Part shown: one piece after another, positions 9,268 to 18,000 of the stretch | Position numbering within the stretch: the stretch's first letter is position 1 | Layout: each line of letters starts with the position of its first letter | Assembly (NCBI RefSeq): GCF_042433915.1 | Contig: NZ_JBHLUN010000008.1 | Coordinates: 412,224 to 476,223, forward strand | From: Roseomonas elaeocarpi | GTDB taxonomy: Bacteria; Pseudomonadota; Alphaproteobacteria; Acetobacterales; Acetobacteraceae | Direction of reading: 5' to 3' | DNA length: 64,000 nt | Notes under the pieces: generated by a model | The model's input: the letters and a program-made list of their open reading frames with translations, nothing else | What the model was told of the DNA's origin: nothing | The model's database searches: none | Translations under genes and position numbers: made by a program

Positions 9268-9299
9268 AAAGGGCCGGGAGGGCGATCTCCCGGCCCTTT
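9268..9299. terminator. Intrinsic terminator after mlaC
   Basis: The stem AAAGGGCCGGGAG pairs with CTCCCGGCCCTTT around a 6-nt loop, 34 bp after the mlaC stop. The A- and T-flanks make it usable from either side. Confidence 0.8.
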
Positions 9300-9323
9300 G
9301 CCGTTCATGGACGCGGCTGTCTG

Positions 9324-9600
9324 TGGCCAGGGAGAGGGAGAAAGTGTTCTCCCCCTCCCCGGGCCCCTCCCTCTCATCTTTTTCTGGGACGCTGCCGCAG
9401 GAAGGTGGTGGGCGTTGTGCGCTCCGGCTCACGGAGCCGGAGCGAGGCAGGCGTCAGCCAGAACTGACAGGAAGCCTGGATTTTTCTGGGAAGCGCCAGC
9501 GGCCATCGTGCCGCGACCGGCCTTCACCCCTCCCGCGGCAGCGTCCGAGAAAAAGATGAGTGGGGGTCCGGGGGAGAGAATTCCTTCTCTCCCCCGGGAC
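9324..9600. repeat. Dispersed long-inverted-repeat element, copy 1
   Basis: About 277 bp filling the gap between convergent mlaC and the alcohol dehydrogenase gene. It has a left terminal hairpin, then CATCTTTTTC and CGCTGCCGC, a central GCTCCGGCTC hairpin, the complementary GCGGCAGCG and GAAAAAGATGAG, and a right terminal hairpin of GGGGGAGAGAA and TTCTCTCCCCC. The same architecture and much of the same sequence recur at 17024-17300 and 24521-24794. No reading frame in it is convincing. Confidence 0.9.
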
Positions 9601-9607
9601 GACCGCC

Positions 9608-10663
9608 TCAGACCGCAGCCGGCAGCGTCGCCATGTCGATCACGAAGCGGTACTTCACGTCGGAGCGCAGCATCCGCTCGTAGGCCTCGTTGATCTGGTC
9701 CATGCGGATCATCTCGATATCCGAGGTGATGTTGTGCTCGGCGCAGAAGTCCAGCATCTCCTGCGTTTCGGCGATGCCGCCGATCAGCGAACCCGCGAAG
9801 GAGCGGCGCTTCATGATCAGGCTGAACACCTGCACCGGCAGCGGCTTCTCGGGCGCGCCGACCTGCACCAGCGTGCCGTCGCGCTTGAGCAAGTTGAGGT
9901 AGGTGTTGATGTCATGCTCGGCCGCCACGGCGTCGAGGATGAAGTCGAAGCGCCCGGCCTCGGCCGCCATCGCCGCCTCGTCACGGGACAGCACCACCTC
10001 ATGCGCGCCGAGGCGCTTGGCGTCCTCGATCTTGCTGGGCGAGGTGGTGAACATCACGACCTGGGCGCCGAAGGCCGCGGCGAACTTCACCGCCATGTGG
10101 CCGAGGCCCCCCAGGCCGACGACGCCCACGCGCTGCCCGGGGCCGACCTTCCAGTGCCGCAGCGGGGAATAGGTGGTGATGCCGGCGCAGAGCAGCGGCG
10201 CCACGGCGGCGAGGTCGAGCGCCTCGGGGATGCGGAGCACGAAGTCCTGCTCCACCACCACGGCGCGGGAATAGCCGCCGAAGGTGTGGCCGCCGCTGAT
10301 CTTGTCCTCGCCGTTGTAGGTCGCGATGAAGCCGTTGTCGCAGTACTGCTCCAGGCCGTCGCGGCAGTTCGCGCATTCGCGGCAGCTGTCCACCATGCAG
10401 CCGACGCCGGCGAGGTCGCCGACCTTGAACCTGGTGACGCTGCCGCCGACGGCGGCGACGCGGCCGACGATCTCGTGGCCCGGCACGCAGGGGTAGAGGG
10501 TGTTGCCCCACTCGCCACGGGCCTGGTGGATGTCGGAATGGCAGACGCCGCAGTAGAGGATGTCGATCTGCACGTCGGTGGGGCCAGGGTCGCGACGTTG
10601 GAAGGTGAAGGGCGCGAGCGGTGCCTGCGCGGTTTCGGCGGCGTAGCCGGTGCAAGTGAACAT
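9608..10663 (-). CDS. Zinc-dependent NAD(P) alcohol dehydrogenase (CAD/YahK-like)
   Basis: A medium-chain dehydrogenase/reductase, 351 residues, oxidising alcohols or reducing aldehydes. Catalytic zinc ligands: Cys41 in CGVCHSD, His63-Glu64 in PGHE and Cys159. Structural zinc lobe: Cys94, 97, 100 and 108. Cofactor loop GLGGLGH at 183-189. ATG 10663 is preceded by GAGGG; codons upstream in the same frame lack a start with a ribosome site. The pattern is closest to the cinnamyl-alcohol-dehydrogenase-like subgroup, often NADP-dependent with broad aldehyde specificity. A perfect 24-bp inverted repeat lies ~165 bp upstream. Confidence 0.93.
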   Translation of the reverse strand: MFTCTGYAAETAQAPLAPFTFQRRDPGPTDVQIDILYCGVCHSDIHQARGEWGNTLYPCVPGHEIVGRVAAVGGSVTRFKVGDLAGVGCMVDSCRECANCRDGLEQYCDNGFIATYNGEDKISGGHTFGGYSRAVVVEQDFVLRIPEALDLAAVAPLLCAGITTYSPLRHWKVGPGQRVGVVGLGGLGHMAVKFAAAFGAQVVMFTTSPSKIEDAKRLGAHEVVLSRDEAAMAAEAGRFDFILDAVAAEHDINTYLNLLKRDGTLVQVGAPEKPLPVQVFSLIMKRRSFAGSLIGGIAETQEMLDFCAEHNITSDIEMIRMDQINEAYERMLRSDVKYRFVIDMATLPAAV

Positions 10664-10828
10664 GGAACCCTCGTCGCATGGGAGATGCCGGCCCGGGCCA
10701 GGGCGCCAGGTCACCGGTCCCGCCCCCGCCGGACGCGATCCGGGGCTGGGTTGAAGCGGGGGCAAGGTGGCCGGCGCGGTGGCAGGGTGGCCCAGGACAC
10801 TTAGCGCGCCAGCCCCGCGCGTCGAGGG

Positions 10829-10852
10829 GTTCTTCGAGAATTATCGAAGAAC
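10829..10852. promoter_or_regulatory. Perfect inverted repeat, possible operator
   Basis: The arms GTTCTTCGA and TCGAAGAAC are exact complements around a 6-bp spacer GAATTA. It lies between the small-lipoprotein stop (10933) and the dehydrogenase start (10663), both on the minus strand. No T-tract follows it on either side, so an operator is more likely than a terminator. Confidence 0.5.
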
Positions 10853-10932
10853 ATCAGCATGTTATGTTATCCGGTACCGCGTCGGGCAGCAGCGGCCCGT
10901 GGCGTTGGGCAAAGGGGCCGCTACGGCATTTC

Positions 10933-11148
10933 TCAGCGGATGGCGCCGGTGCCCGGGCCGCCCCGCGCCGAGGAATTTGCGTTGCTCTCGTCGCGCGGCG
11001 TGGAGCCGGCGCTGCTTCGCGTCGTCGGGTCGAAGTTGTTGTTCAAGCTGTCCCGCGGGCTCCGGTCCACGTCCGGCCGCAGCCCTCCGGAGCCACTGCA
11101 GGCCGCGAGCATCAGCACGGCACCCGCAGCGATCAAGGGCTTGAGCAT
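10933..11148 (-). CDS. Small lipoprotein, unknown function
   Basis: 71 residues with a clear lipoprotein signal: a single Lys at 3, a hydrophobic core at 5-15, then lipobox LAAC with Cys17. The mature part is Gly/Ser/Asn/Arg-rich with no domain I can name. ATG 11148 has a good AAGGAG ribosome site. It stands alone between the acetyltransferase and dehydrogenase genes. It is too short and too low in complexity to assign a role; the lipobox and ribosome site make it likely real. Confidence 0.75.
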   Translation of the reverse strand: MLKPLIAAGAVLMLAACSGSGGLRPDVDRSPRDSLNNNFDPTTRSSAGSTPRDESNANSSARGGPGTGAIR

Positions 11149-11249
11149 CCCTGTCTCCTTTCGCCGGAGATCGGCGACGGAGGCATGATGGCACCGCGGG
11201 TCGTGACGGACTTCTCACACCTGCGTTGCCGGAAGTTCACGATTTGGCG

Positions 11250-11810
11250 TCAGGTGGCGGAAGTGTCGCCGGCGCGGCTCTCGTAGACCACCATCCGGCT
11301 GCCCCGGTGCAGGAACAGGTCGGCCTCGCGCATGCCGATGCCGGCGAGCACGGAGCGGGAACTGTCGTTGGTTTCCCGCGCCACCGCGATGATGCGGTCC
11401 AGCCCGGCGCGATGACCGAACTCGAGCGCCGCGCGCGCCGCTTCCCGCGCGTAGCCGTGGCCGCGGCATTCGGGCCAGAGCGCGAAGCGCAGCGCCACGC
11501 CGCGCCCGTCGGGGCGCTCCATCAGGCCGACGATGCCGAGGAAGCTCTCGTCCTGCTGGAGATGGATGCACCAAGTGCCGTAGCCGCGCACCGTCCAGAA
11601 GTCGATGTCGTCCTCCATCTCCTCGCGCGTGCGCTCGGGCGTTCGCACGCCGTGCAGCATGATGGCGAAGACGCGCTCGTCACCCTTGAGCTGGGTGAGC
11701 TCGGGCAGGTTCTCCCAGCCCACGGGCAGCAGCAGCAGGCGCTGCGTCCGCACGACGCGCGACAGGTGCAGGGAGGATGGGGCGAAGATCATGGGGAGCA
11801 GGCTCGACAC
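11250..11810 (-). CDS. GNAT family N-acetyltransferase (RimJ/RimL-like)
   Basis: 186 residues. The pattern is that of the RimJ/RimL subgroup: the strand RTQRLLLLPVGW near 21-32, a central WCIHLQQDESFLGIVGLM, and the acetyl-CoA loop ECRGHGYAREAARAAL near 114-129, followed by a C-terminal strand. The substrate could be a protein N-terminus or a small molecule; the sequence does not tell. The start is GTG 11810; ATG 11792 is an alternative, and neither has a strong ribosome site. It is the gene after ettA on the same strand, with a 115-bp gap. Confidence 0.85.
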   Translation of the reverse strand: MSSLLPMIFAPSSLHLSRVVRTQRLLLLPVGWENLPELTQLKGDERVFAIMLHGVRTPERTREEMEDDIDFWTVRGYGTWCIHLQQDESFLGIVGLMERPDGRGVALRFALWPECRGHGYAREAARAALEFGHRAGLDRIIAVARETNDSSRSVLAGIGMREADLFLHRGSRMVVYESRAGDTSAT

Positions 11811-11925
11811 GACGCTGGGCGCCCGGGTGCCGCTGGTGCGGCACGGTGCCGGGCGGCGCGAAAGCTGCCGCGCGCCGGGACCGCCCTGCCCCGAGGTGAG
11901 GAGGACGGGCCGGCGCGCCGGCGCT

Positions 11926-13605
<1,680 letters not shown>

Positions 13606-13809
13606 GGGCGAGGTCTCGGTCGCTTGAGTGGGGCTGTTCGGGGCCGGTTCTACCGGCTCAGTCCCCCTGCGTCGAGCACGGGGCCAAGGGTCGGGCGGCG
13701 GCGGTGAGGTCCCCACGCAGATGGGCACGCGGCCGGAGCGGGTGAAGGTCCCCCACATCCGGCGCGGCAGGTGGCAGCCGGCGGGGCCATTCCCGCGGTC
13801 GCCGCGCCT

Positions 13810-14328
13810 TCAGTTCAGCACGATGCCGTCGAGCGTGACCTGCCGCGCCGAGATCTGCAGCATGGTCTGCGCGATCCCGGCACTGCCCGAGTAGTTCAGC
13901 GTCAGCGACACCACGCGCGCCTCGTCGAGCTGGTAGCGCATCACCGTGGGCGCGCCCGAGGGCTGCGGCACCGACACCGTGATCACCACCTTGCGCGACG
14001 CCTCAGGGCCGTAGTTCCCCTGCCGCAGCCATTGCAGCAGGAAGGCGTCCATGGGCTTCGGGCTGCCGGCCGCGATGCTGACATCGCCTCGCCCTTCCCC
14101 GCGCGGGTCCATGCCGCGGGAAATCGAGAAGGACAGGTCTTCCAGCTGGTATTCCCGCGGATTGCCGCCGCCCGGCTGTTCCAGCGACAGGGTGGTGGTG
14201 GCGCCGGCCGGCTGTTCCTCGACGGCCGGAGCCGGCTTCTCCGACGGCGCCACCACCGGTGGCTGCGCGGCGGCGGGAACGGCGAGGAGCGCGGCCAGCA
14301 GGGGCAGCAGCGGGAGCGGTGATTTCAC
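13810..14328 (-). CDS. Exported protein with Hcp/phage-tail-tube-like pattern
   Basis: 172 residues with a signal peptide (Lys2, Leu-rich core, cut near AAAQ at about 22). After a Pro/Ala linker the rest (about 45-172) resembles Hcp/gp19 tube proteins: LSFSISRG, then a helix MDAFLLQWLRQG, strand KVVITVSV, strand VMRYQLDEARVVSLTLNYS, and a final repeat-like strand QTMLQISARQVTLDGI. This assignment is by pattern only. No type VI secretion or phage genes are nearby, and a signal peptide is unexpected for a tube protein. It is encoded downstream of the HNH gene on the same strand (153-bp gap). Confidence 0.6.
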   Translation of the reverse strand: MKSPLPLLPLLAALLAVPAAAQPPVVAPSEKPAPAVEEQPAGATTTLSLEQPGGGNPREYQLEDLSFSISRGMDPRGEGRGDVSIAAGSPKPMDAFLLQWLRQGNYGPEASRKVVITVSVPQPSGAPTVMRYQLDEARVVSLTLNYSGSAGIAQTMLQISARQVTLDGIVLN

Positions 14329-14481
14329 GCAGAACCTCCGGGTCGGATTTCCGTCTCACGCGGGGAGCAGCCGCTCCCTTCGCGCGACACCGGGGCAAGA
14401 TCGTGAACAAGGGAAAAGTTTCGGTGCCGGAAAGCCTGGAGCGGCGGGGAGACCGGGCGGAAGGAGCCGGCGCGGAAAGGC

Positions 14482-14853
14482 TCAGCGCCACTTCGCCGTG
14501 CGGCTCTTCGCGGCACGGGTCGGGGCGTGGAAGGCGGGCGGCTTGTTTCGCACCCATTCGAGGAAATCCACCATGCGCGGATCGGCGCGCAGGGCCTCGA
14601 CCTCATGGAGGTCGCGCGCCAGCTCGGTTTCGGTGAAGCGGGCGTGGATGGCGCTGTGGCAGAGCTGATGCAGCCGCACCGTGCCGCGGTGCGTGCCGCC
14701 CTTCAGGCGGGGCGTCAGGTGGTGCAGCGAGGATTTCGCATCCGGCGGGATGGGACGATCGCAGAGCGGGCAGACCGGCGGGCCAGAGGCCTGGGCGTCC
14801 GCGCCCTGCTCGAAGGCGGATCGCGCGGCGCGTCGTTCGTGGCGTCGTGACAC
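14482..14853 (-). CDS. HNH endonuclease family protein
   Basis: 123 residues from GTG 14853. The HNH core is visible: CPLC zinc pair at the start, HHLTPRLKGGTHRGTVRLH in the middle and CHSAIHARFTETELA at the end, giving Cys/His metal ligands and the HH catalytic pair. The C-terminus is basic. Small HNH proteins of this type are seen outside restriction systems; no methyltransferase or toxin partner is adjacent. The start is uncertain: the frame stays open upstream through the next gene, but the terminator at 14888-14913 makes GTG 14853 the reasonable choice. Confidence 0.75.
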   Translation of the reverse strand: MSRRHERRAARSAFEQGADAQASGPPVCPLCDRPIPPDAKSSLHHLTPRLKGGTHRGTVRLHQLCHSAIHARFTETELARDLHEVEALRADPRMVDFLEWVRNKPPAFHAPTRAAKSRTAKWR

Positions 14854-14887
14854 GCCCCGGATGTGGGGATCGCGCCAGCCAGGTGGA

Positions 14888-14913
14888 AGGGGCGGCGCCG
14901 GAACGCCGCCCCT
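14888..14913 (-). terminator. Hairpin after the repeat-containing secreted protein gene
   Basis: AGGGGCGGCG and CGCCGCCCCT form a 10-bp perfect stem with a 6-nt loop, starting 11 bp beyond the stop at 14925. On the minus strand it is followed by TTCC only, so it has a weak U-tract. Confidence 0.6.
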
Positions 14914-14924
14914 CCCCGCCGGGC

Positions 14925-15404
14925 TCAGCGGTTGGTGGTGCCCAGGGCGCGGCTGGCGGCGGTGCCGGGCGGGTTGCCCGGCGTGCCGTCGGACTGCGAA
15001 GGATAGGCGCCCGAGGTGTTGGTGCCCGCGGCACGGTCGAGCGCGCGGCTGGCCGCCGTGCCCGGCGGATTGGCCGAGGACGTGCCCGGATGCGTCGTCG
15101 CACGCCCGTTGGTGGTGGTGCCGTGCGTGGTGGAGCGGTGCGTCGTGGTGGCGCGGCGCGCGCTGTTCGTGGCGCGGTCCGCGGCGCGGCCGGCGGCGGT
15201 GCCGGGCGGGTTGCCCGGCGTGCCGTCGGACTGCGAGGGATAGGCACCCGATGTGTTGGTGCCGGCGGCGCGGTCGAGCGCGCGGCTGGCGGCCGTGCCC
15301 GGCGGGTTGCCGGTGGTGCCGTCGACGTTCTGGGCCAGGGCCGGCACGGCGGCGGTGATCAGCGCTGCGGCCGCGAGGCCATGGATGGTGGCACGAAGGC
15401 GCAT
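14925..15404 (-). CDS. Secreted repeat protein of unknown function
   Basis: 159 residues. The signal peptide is at 1-25 (MRLRATIHG, then an Ala-rich core, cut after LAQ). The mature protein has no globular pattern: a ~38-residue unit with NPPGTAASRALDRAAG and TNTSGAYPSQSDGTPG occurs twice (about 31-70 and 113-152), separated by a Thr/His/Ser-rich spacer (TTTHRSTTHGTTT). ATG 15404 has AGAGGAA upstream. I do not recognise a family with known function; a disordered envelope or surface protein fits the composition. The repeat is also near-exact at DNA level, which suggests a recent internal duplication. Confidence 0.7.
   Translation of the reverse strand: MRLRATIHGLAAAALITAAVPALAQNVDGTTGNPPGTAASRALDRAAGTNTSGAYPSQSDGTPGNPPGTAAGRAADRATNSARRATTTHRSTTHGTTTNGRATTHPGTSSANPPGTAASRALDRAAGTNTSGAYPSQSDGTPGNPPGTAASRALGTTNR
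14941..15320. repeat. Two ~130-bp direct repeats inside the secreted repeat gene
   Basis: The first copy is at about 14941-15076 and the second at about 15190-15320, differing at scattered bases. They encode the duplicated NPPGTAA/SGAYPSQSDG unit. Confidence 0.75.
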
Positions 15405-15704
15405 GATGATGGTTCCTCTTTCCGGCTTGAACTTGCCGGCATGACAAGGTGAACCACCCAAGGAGGCGGAAGTTCCGCCGCGCGCTGACCATGTTGTGGC
15501 ACCCCGCCCCGCGCCTGCCACGATCGGGGCAGCGCCGGTCCCGCACCGTGGGCGGGAACGGCCGCGACGACGGCAGGACAGACCGGGTTGTGATGTCGCG
15601 CAGGTGCCGGACGGCAGGCCGGGTTGCCGTCCCGCGCAGGTGCCGGACAGGCATCCGGAAACCGGCGGCGGGCGGCGGATGTTGCATCCCCGAACAGCGT
15701 TCGG
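15405..15704. other. Non-coding region between divergent genes, with two tandem 37-41-bp units
   Basis: 300 bp between the repeat protein (-) and the DUF4126 gene (+). Two adjacent imperfect copies at about 15573-15613 and 15614-15650 share CCGGGTTG and CGCGCAGGTGCCGGAC. Nothing else stands out; promoters of both genes should be here. Confidence 0.5.
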
Positions 15705-16184
15705 ATGAACACGATGCTCGCCTCTTTCCTGATGGGCCTGGTGGGCGGGCAGCGCGCCATGACGCCGCTGGCCACGGTGTCGGTGGCGGCCTCGCGCGGC
15801 CTGCTGCCGGCGGACAACGGCGCGCCCCGCATCCTCGCCTCGCCCTGGGTGGCCGCGGCGACGCTGGTTCTCGCCGTGGCGGAACTGGCGGGCGACAAGC
15901 AGAAGGATGCGCCGGACCGCATCGTGCCGATCGGGCTCGTCGCGCGCTTCGTCACCTCCGCCATCGCGGGCGCATCCCTGGCGCCGCGCCAACAGCGCTG
16001 GCTGGGTGCGGCGGTCGGCGCCACGACGGCGGTGGCGGCATCCTACCCCGGCTGGCGCCTGCGCGTGGCCACCATCCCGCGCTACGGGCAGACGCCTACC
16101 GGACTGGTCGAGGACGCGGCGGTGATCCTGGGCGCCTTTACCATCCTGCGCAGCTTCGGCCGGGGGTCCGGCAGGTCCGCCTGA
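15705..16184 (+). CDS. DUF4126 family membrane protein
   Basis: 159 residues, four hydrophobic segments: MLASFLMGLVGGQRAMTPL at the N-terminus, ILASPWVAAATLVLAVAELAGDK, an Ala-rich segment IAGASL and a glycine/alanine helix AAVGATTAVAASYPGW. The conserved family features GxQRAMTPL and ELAGDK are present. Function is unknown; an inner-membrane location is expected. The start is ATG 15705 (ATG 15714 is also possible); neither has a strong ribosome site. Confidence 0.75.
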   Translation: MNTMLASFLMGLVGGQRAMTPLATVSVAASRGLLPADNGAPRILASPWVAAATLVLAVAELAGDKQKDAPDRIVPIGLVARFVTSAIAGASLAPRQQRWLGAAVGATTAVAASYPGWRLRVATIPRYGQTPTGLVEDAAVILGAFTILRSFGRGSGRSA

Positions 16185-16432
16185 GCATCGCGGCGACGCA
16201 GGGTGGCGCGACCCTTGCAGCCCGGGAGCGCCGCCTGAGACAGGTCGCCCAGGATGAGCCTCCTGAGACAGGCGGCCTGGGACACCCTCGGGACGGACTG
16301 CCTGGCACGGCTTGCCTGGAGCTGCCCAAGGAGACGTGAGGCCGGCATGCCGAACGTTCCGCCGCGCCGAAGCGTTGTGCTTGCGGTTTGCGGCTGGGCC
16401 ATTGGTCCGCACCGGGAAAAAGGAAGAATTCC
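16185..16432. other. Intergenic region upstream of the DUF892 gene
   Basis: About 250 bp with no gene I can support. It holds two copies of CCTGAGACAGG spaced 28 bp apart (16234 and 16262). The end carries a good ribosome site, AAAAAGGAAG, for the next gene. Confidence 0.4.
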
Positions 16433-16942
16433 ATGCAGGAAGGTTATCGCGACCTTTACGTCACCGGCCTCGTGAACGCCCGGGCACTGGAAACCCAGGC
16501 CATCGAGCTGCTGTCGCGGCAGGTGGAGCGGGTCGAGAGCTACCCCGAGGTGGAGCAGGCGCTGCGTCGGCACATCACCGAGAGCGAGCAGCAGCGCGAC
16601 CGCCTCGACGCGATCCTTGAGTCGCTTGGAACGTCGAATTCCGGCGTGAAGGACTTCATCACCGGGCTGATGGGCAACATGGCCGCGCTCGCCCACGCGC
16701 CGATGCAGGACGAGATCCTGAAGAACGCCCTGGCGAACTACGCCTTCGAGCATTTCGAGATCGCGTCCTATAAGTCGCTGCTGACGCTGGCCGACCTCGC
16801 CGGCGACACGCAGGCACCGACCGCGCTGAAGCAGTCGCTGTCGGAGGAAGAGCGCATGGCGCAGTGGTGCGAGGACAGCCTCGACCCGCTGGTGCGCAAG
16901 TTCGCCACGCTGAAGGCTCAGGGCGAGAAGGCCGGCATCTGA
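16433..16942 (+). CDS. DUF892 ferritin-like (YciE/YciF-type) protein
   Basis: 169 residues forming a predicted four-helix bundle. YciE-like patterns include LYVTGLVNARALETQAIELL at the start, RRHITESEQQRDRLDAIL, and ANYAFEHFEIASYKSLLTLA in the middle, supplying the Glu/His residues expected at a di-iron site. The family is linked to stress responses; a catalytic role is not established. ATG 16433 has AAGGAAG at good spacing. It is monocistronic, closed by the terminator at 16968-17001 and then the second dispersed element. Confidence 0.85.
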   Translation: MQEGYRDLYVTGLVNARALETQAIELLSRQVERVESYPEVEQALRRHITESEQQRDRLDAILESLGTSNSGVKDFITGLMGNMAALAHAPMQDEILKNALANYAFEHFEIASYKSLLTLADLAGDTQAPTALKQSLSEEERMAQWCEDSLDPLVRKFATLKAQGEKAGI

Positions 16943-16967
16943 CGGCAGCGTTCCGGTCGATATGCGC

Positions 16968-17001
16968 GAAGCCCGCCGTGATCGATGTCACGGCGGGCTT
17001 C
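16968..17001. terminator. Intrinsic terminator after the DUF892 gene
   Basis: GAAGCCCGCCGTGA and TCACGGCGGGCTTC form a perfect 14-bp stem with loop TCGATG, 25 bp after the stop and followed by a T-rich stretch. Confidence 0.8.
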
Positions 17002-17023
17002 GTTGCTTTCGGGGGTGTTGCCG

Positions 17024-17300
17024 TGGCCAGGGAGGGGGAGAAAGTGTTCTCCCCCTCCCCGGACCCCTCGCCCCTCATCTTTTTCTCAGACGCTGCCGCA
17101 GGAACGTGGCGAGCGTCGTGCGCTCCGGCTCGATGAGCCGGAGCGAGGGACGGTTCATCCAGGGCTGACAGGAAGTTTGATTTTTCCGGGCAGCGCCAGC
17201 GGCCCCCGCACCGCGACCGGCCTGCCCCGTTCCCGCGGCAGCGTCCCGGAAAAAGATGAGTGGGGGTCCGGGGGAGAGAATTCCTTCTCTCCCCCGGGAC
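17024..17300. repeat. Dispersed long-inverted-repeat element, copy 2
   Basis: 277 bp between convergent DUF892 and RraA-like genes. The left hairpin has a 12-bp stem (17031-17042 with 17047-17058). CTCATCTTTTTC at 17074-17085 is an exact complement of GAAAAAGATGAG at 17249-17260, and GCGGCAGCG at 17235-17243 complements the CGCTGCCGC at 17091-17099. The central hairpin is at 17122-17144 and the right hairpin at 17270-17295. It is the best-preserved of the three copies. Confidence 0.92.
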
Positions 17301-17325
17301 AGCGGGACGGTTCCCCGGCCCGAAC

Positions 17326-17994
17326 TTAGCCCAGCCCGGCCAGGACCTTCGCGGTCGCGCCGCTGATGTCGCCCAGCTTCTCGCCGGCGGCGACGCGGGC
17401 CTGGGTCTTGAGGCCGCGCTCCTGGCGGGCGATCGCCTCGCGCGCCTCGGCCTCGGCCTCGTGCGGCGGCAGGACGAGGACGCCGCTGTCGTCGCACAGC
17501 ACCGCGTCGCCCGGCATCACCACCACGCCGCCGATCGCGACCGGCACGTTCATGCGCCCGCCCAGGTCGTAGCCGCGCGTGGTGATCGGCGCCTGGCCGC
17601 GGCACCAGAGCGGGAAGTCGGAGGCCTCGACCTCCTCCAAGTCGGTGCAGGGGCCGTCCACCACGCCCGCCACCGCGCCGGCGGCCTTGGCGGCCACGGT
17701 CACGCCGCCGCCCCAGCAGGCGTGGCGGTCGTCGCCCAGGCGGTCCACCACCAGCACGTCGCCGGGGCGCAGCAGGCCGAGCGCGTGGTGCAGCAGGGTG
17801 GAATCCGGGCCCAGGATCTGCACGGTCACGGCGGTGCCGGCCACGCGGCGGCGGCGCAGCAGCGGCTGCACACCGCGGTCCACGAAGCCCCAGTGACGCC
17901 AGTGGCCGACGGTGGCGGTCTCGGTCTGCTCAAGGAGCTGGATGACCTCGCGGCTGATCTGCGGGGCGCTCTTCTCGACGACGTATTTCGGCAC
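17326..17994 (-). CDS. RraA-like / HMG-aldolase family protein
   Basis: 222 residues of the fold shared by RNase E inhibitor RraA and 4-hydroxy-4-methyl-2-oxoglutarate aldolases. Visible patterns are GTAVTVQ, LRPGDVLVVD, GGGVTVAAKAAGAVAGVV and DGPCTDLEEV. Aldolases carry a Gly, ~20 residues, then Arg-Asp-x-x-Glu/Asp; here the Arg is Thr (CTDLEE), so the classical pyruvate-aldolase chemistry is doubtful although the Asp and Glu remain. The gene starts 6 bp after the permease gene ends, so it is probably the last gene of the transporter operon and may act on the imported compound or a product of it. Confidence 0.8.
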   Translation of the reverse strand: MPKYVVEKSAPQISREVIQLLEQTETATVGHWRHWGFVDRGVQPLLRRRRVAGTAVTVQILGPDSTLLHHALGLLRPGDVLVVDRLGDDRHACWGGGVTVAAKAAGAVAGVVDGPCTDLEEVEASDFPLWCRGQAPITTRGYDLGGRMNVPVAIGGVVVMPGDAVLCDDSGVLVLPPHEAEAEAREAIARQERGLKTQARVAAGEKLGDISGATAKVLAGLG

Positions 17995-18000
17995 GGGTGC

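Noticed and set aside
9324..9600. Short open frames inside the dispersed repeat elements
   Set aside because: Frames differ between the three copies and are broken by the hairpin sequences; no ribosome sites.
13810..14853. HNH protein plus tube-like protein as a type VI effector or phage remnant
   Set aside because: No other secretion or phage gene is near, and the tube-like protein has a signal peptide.
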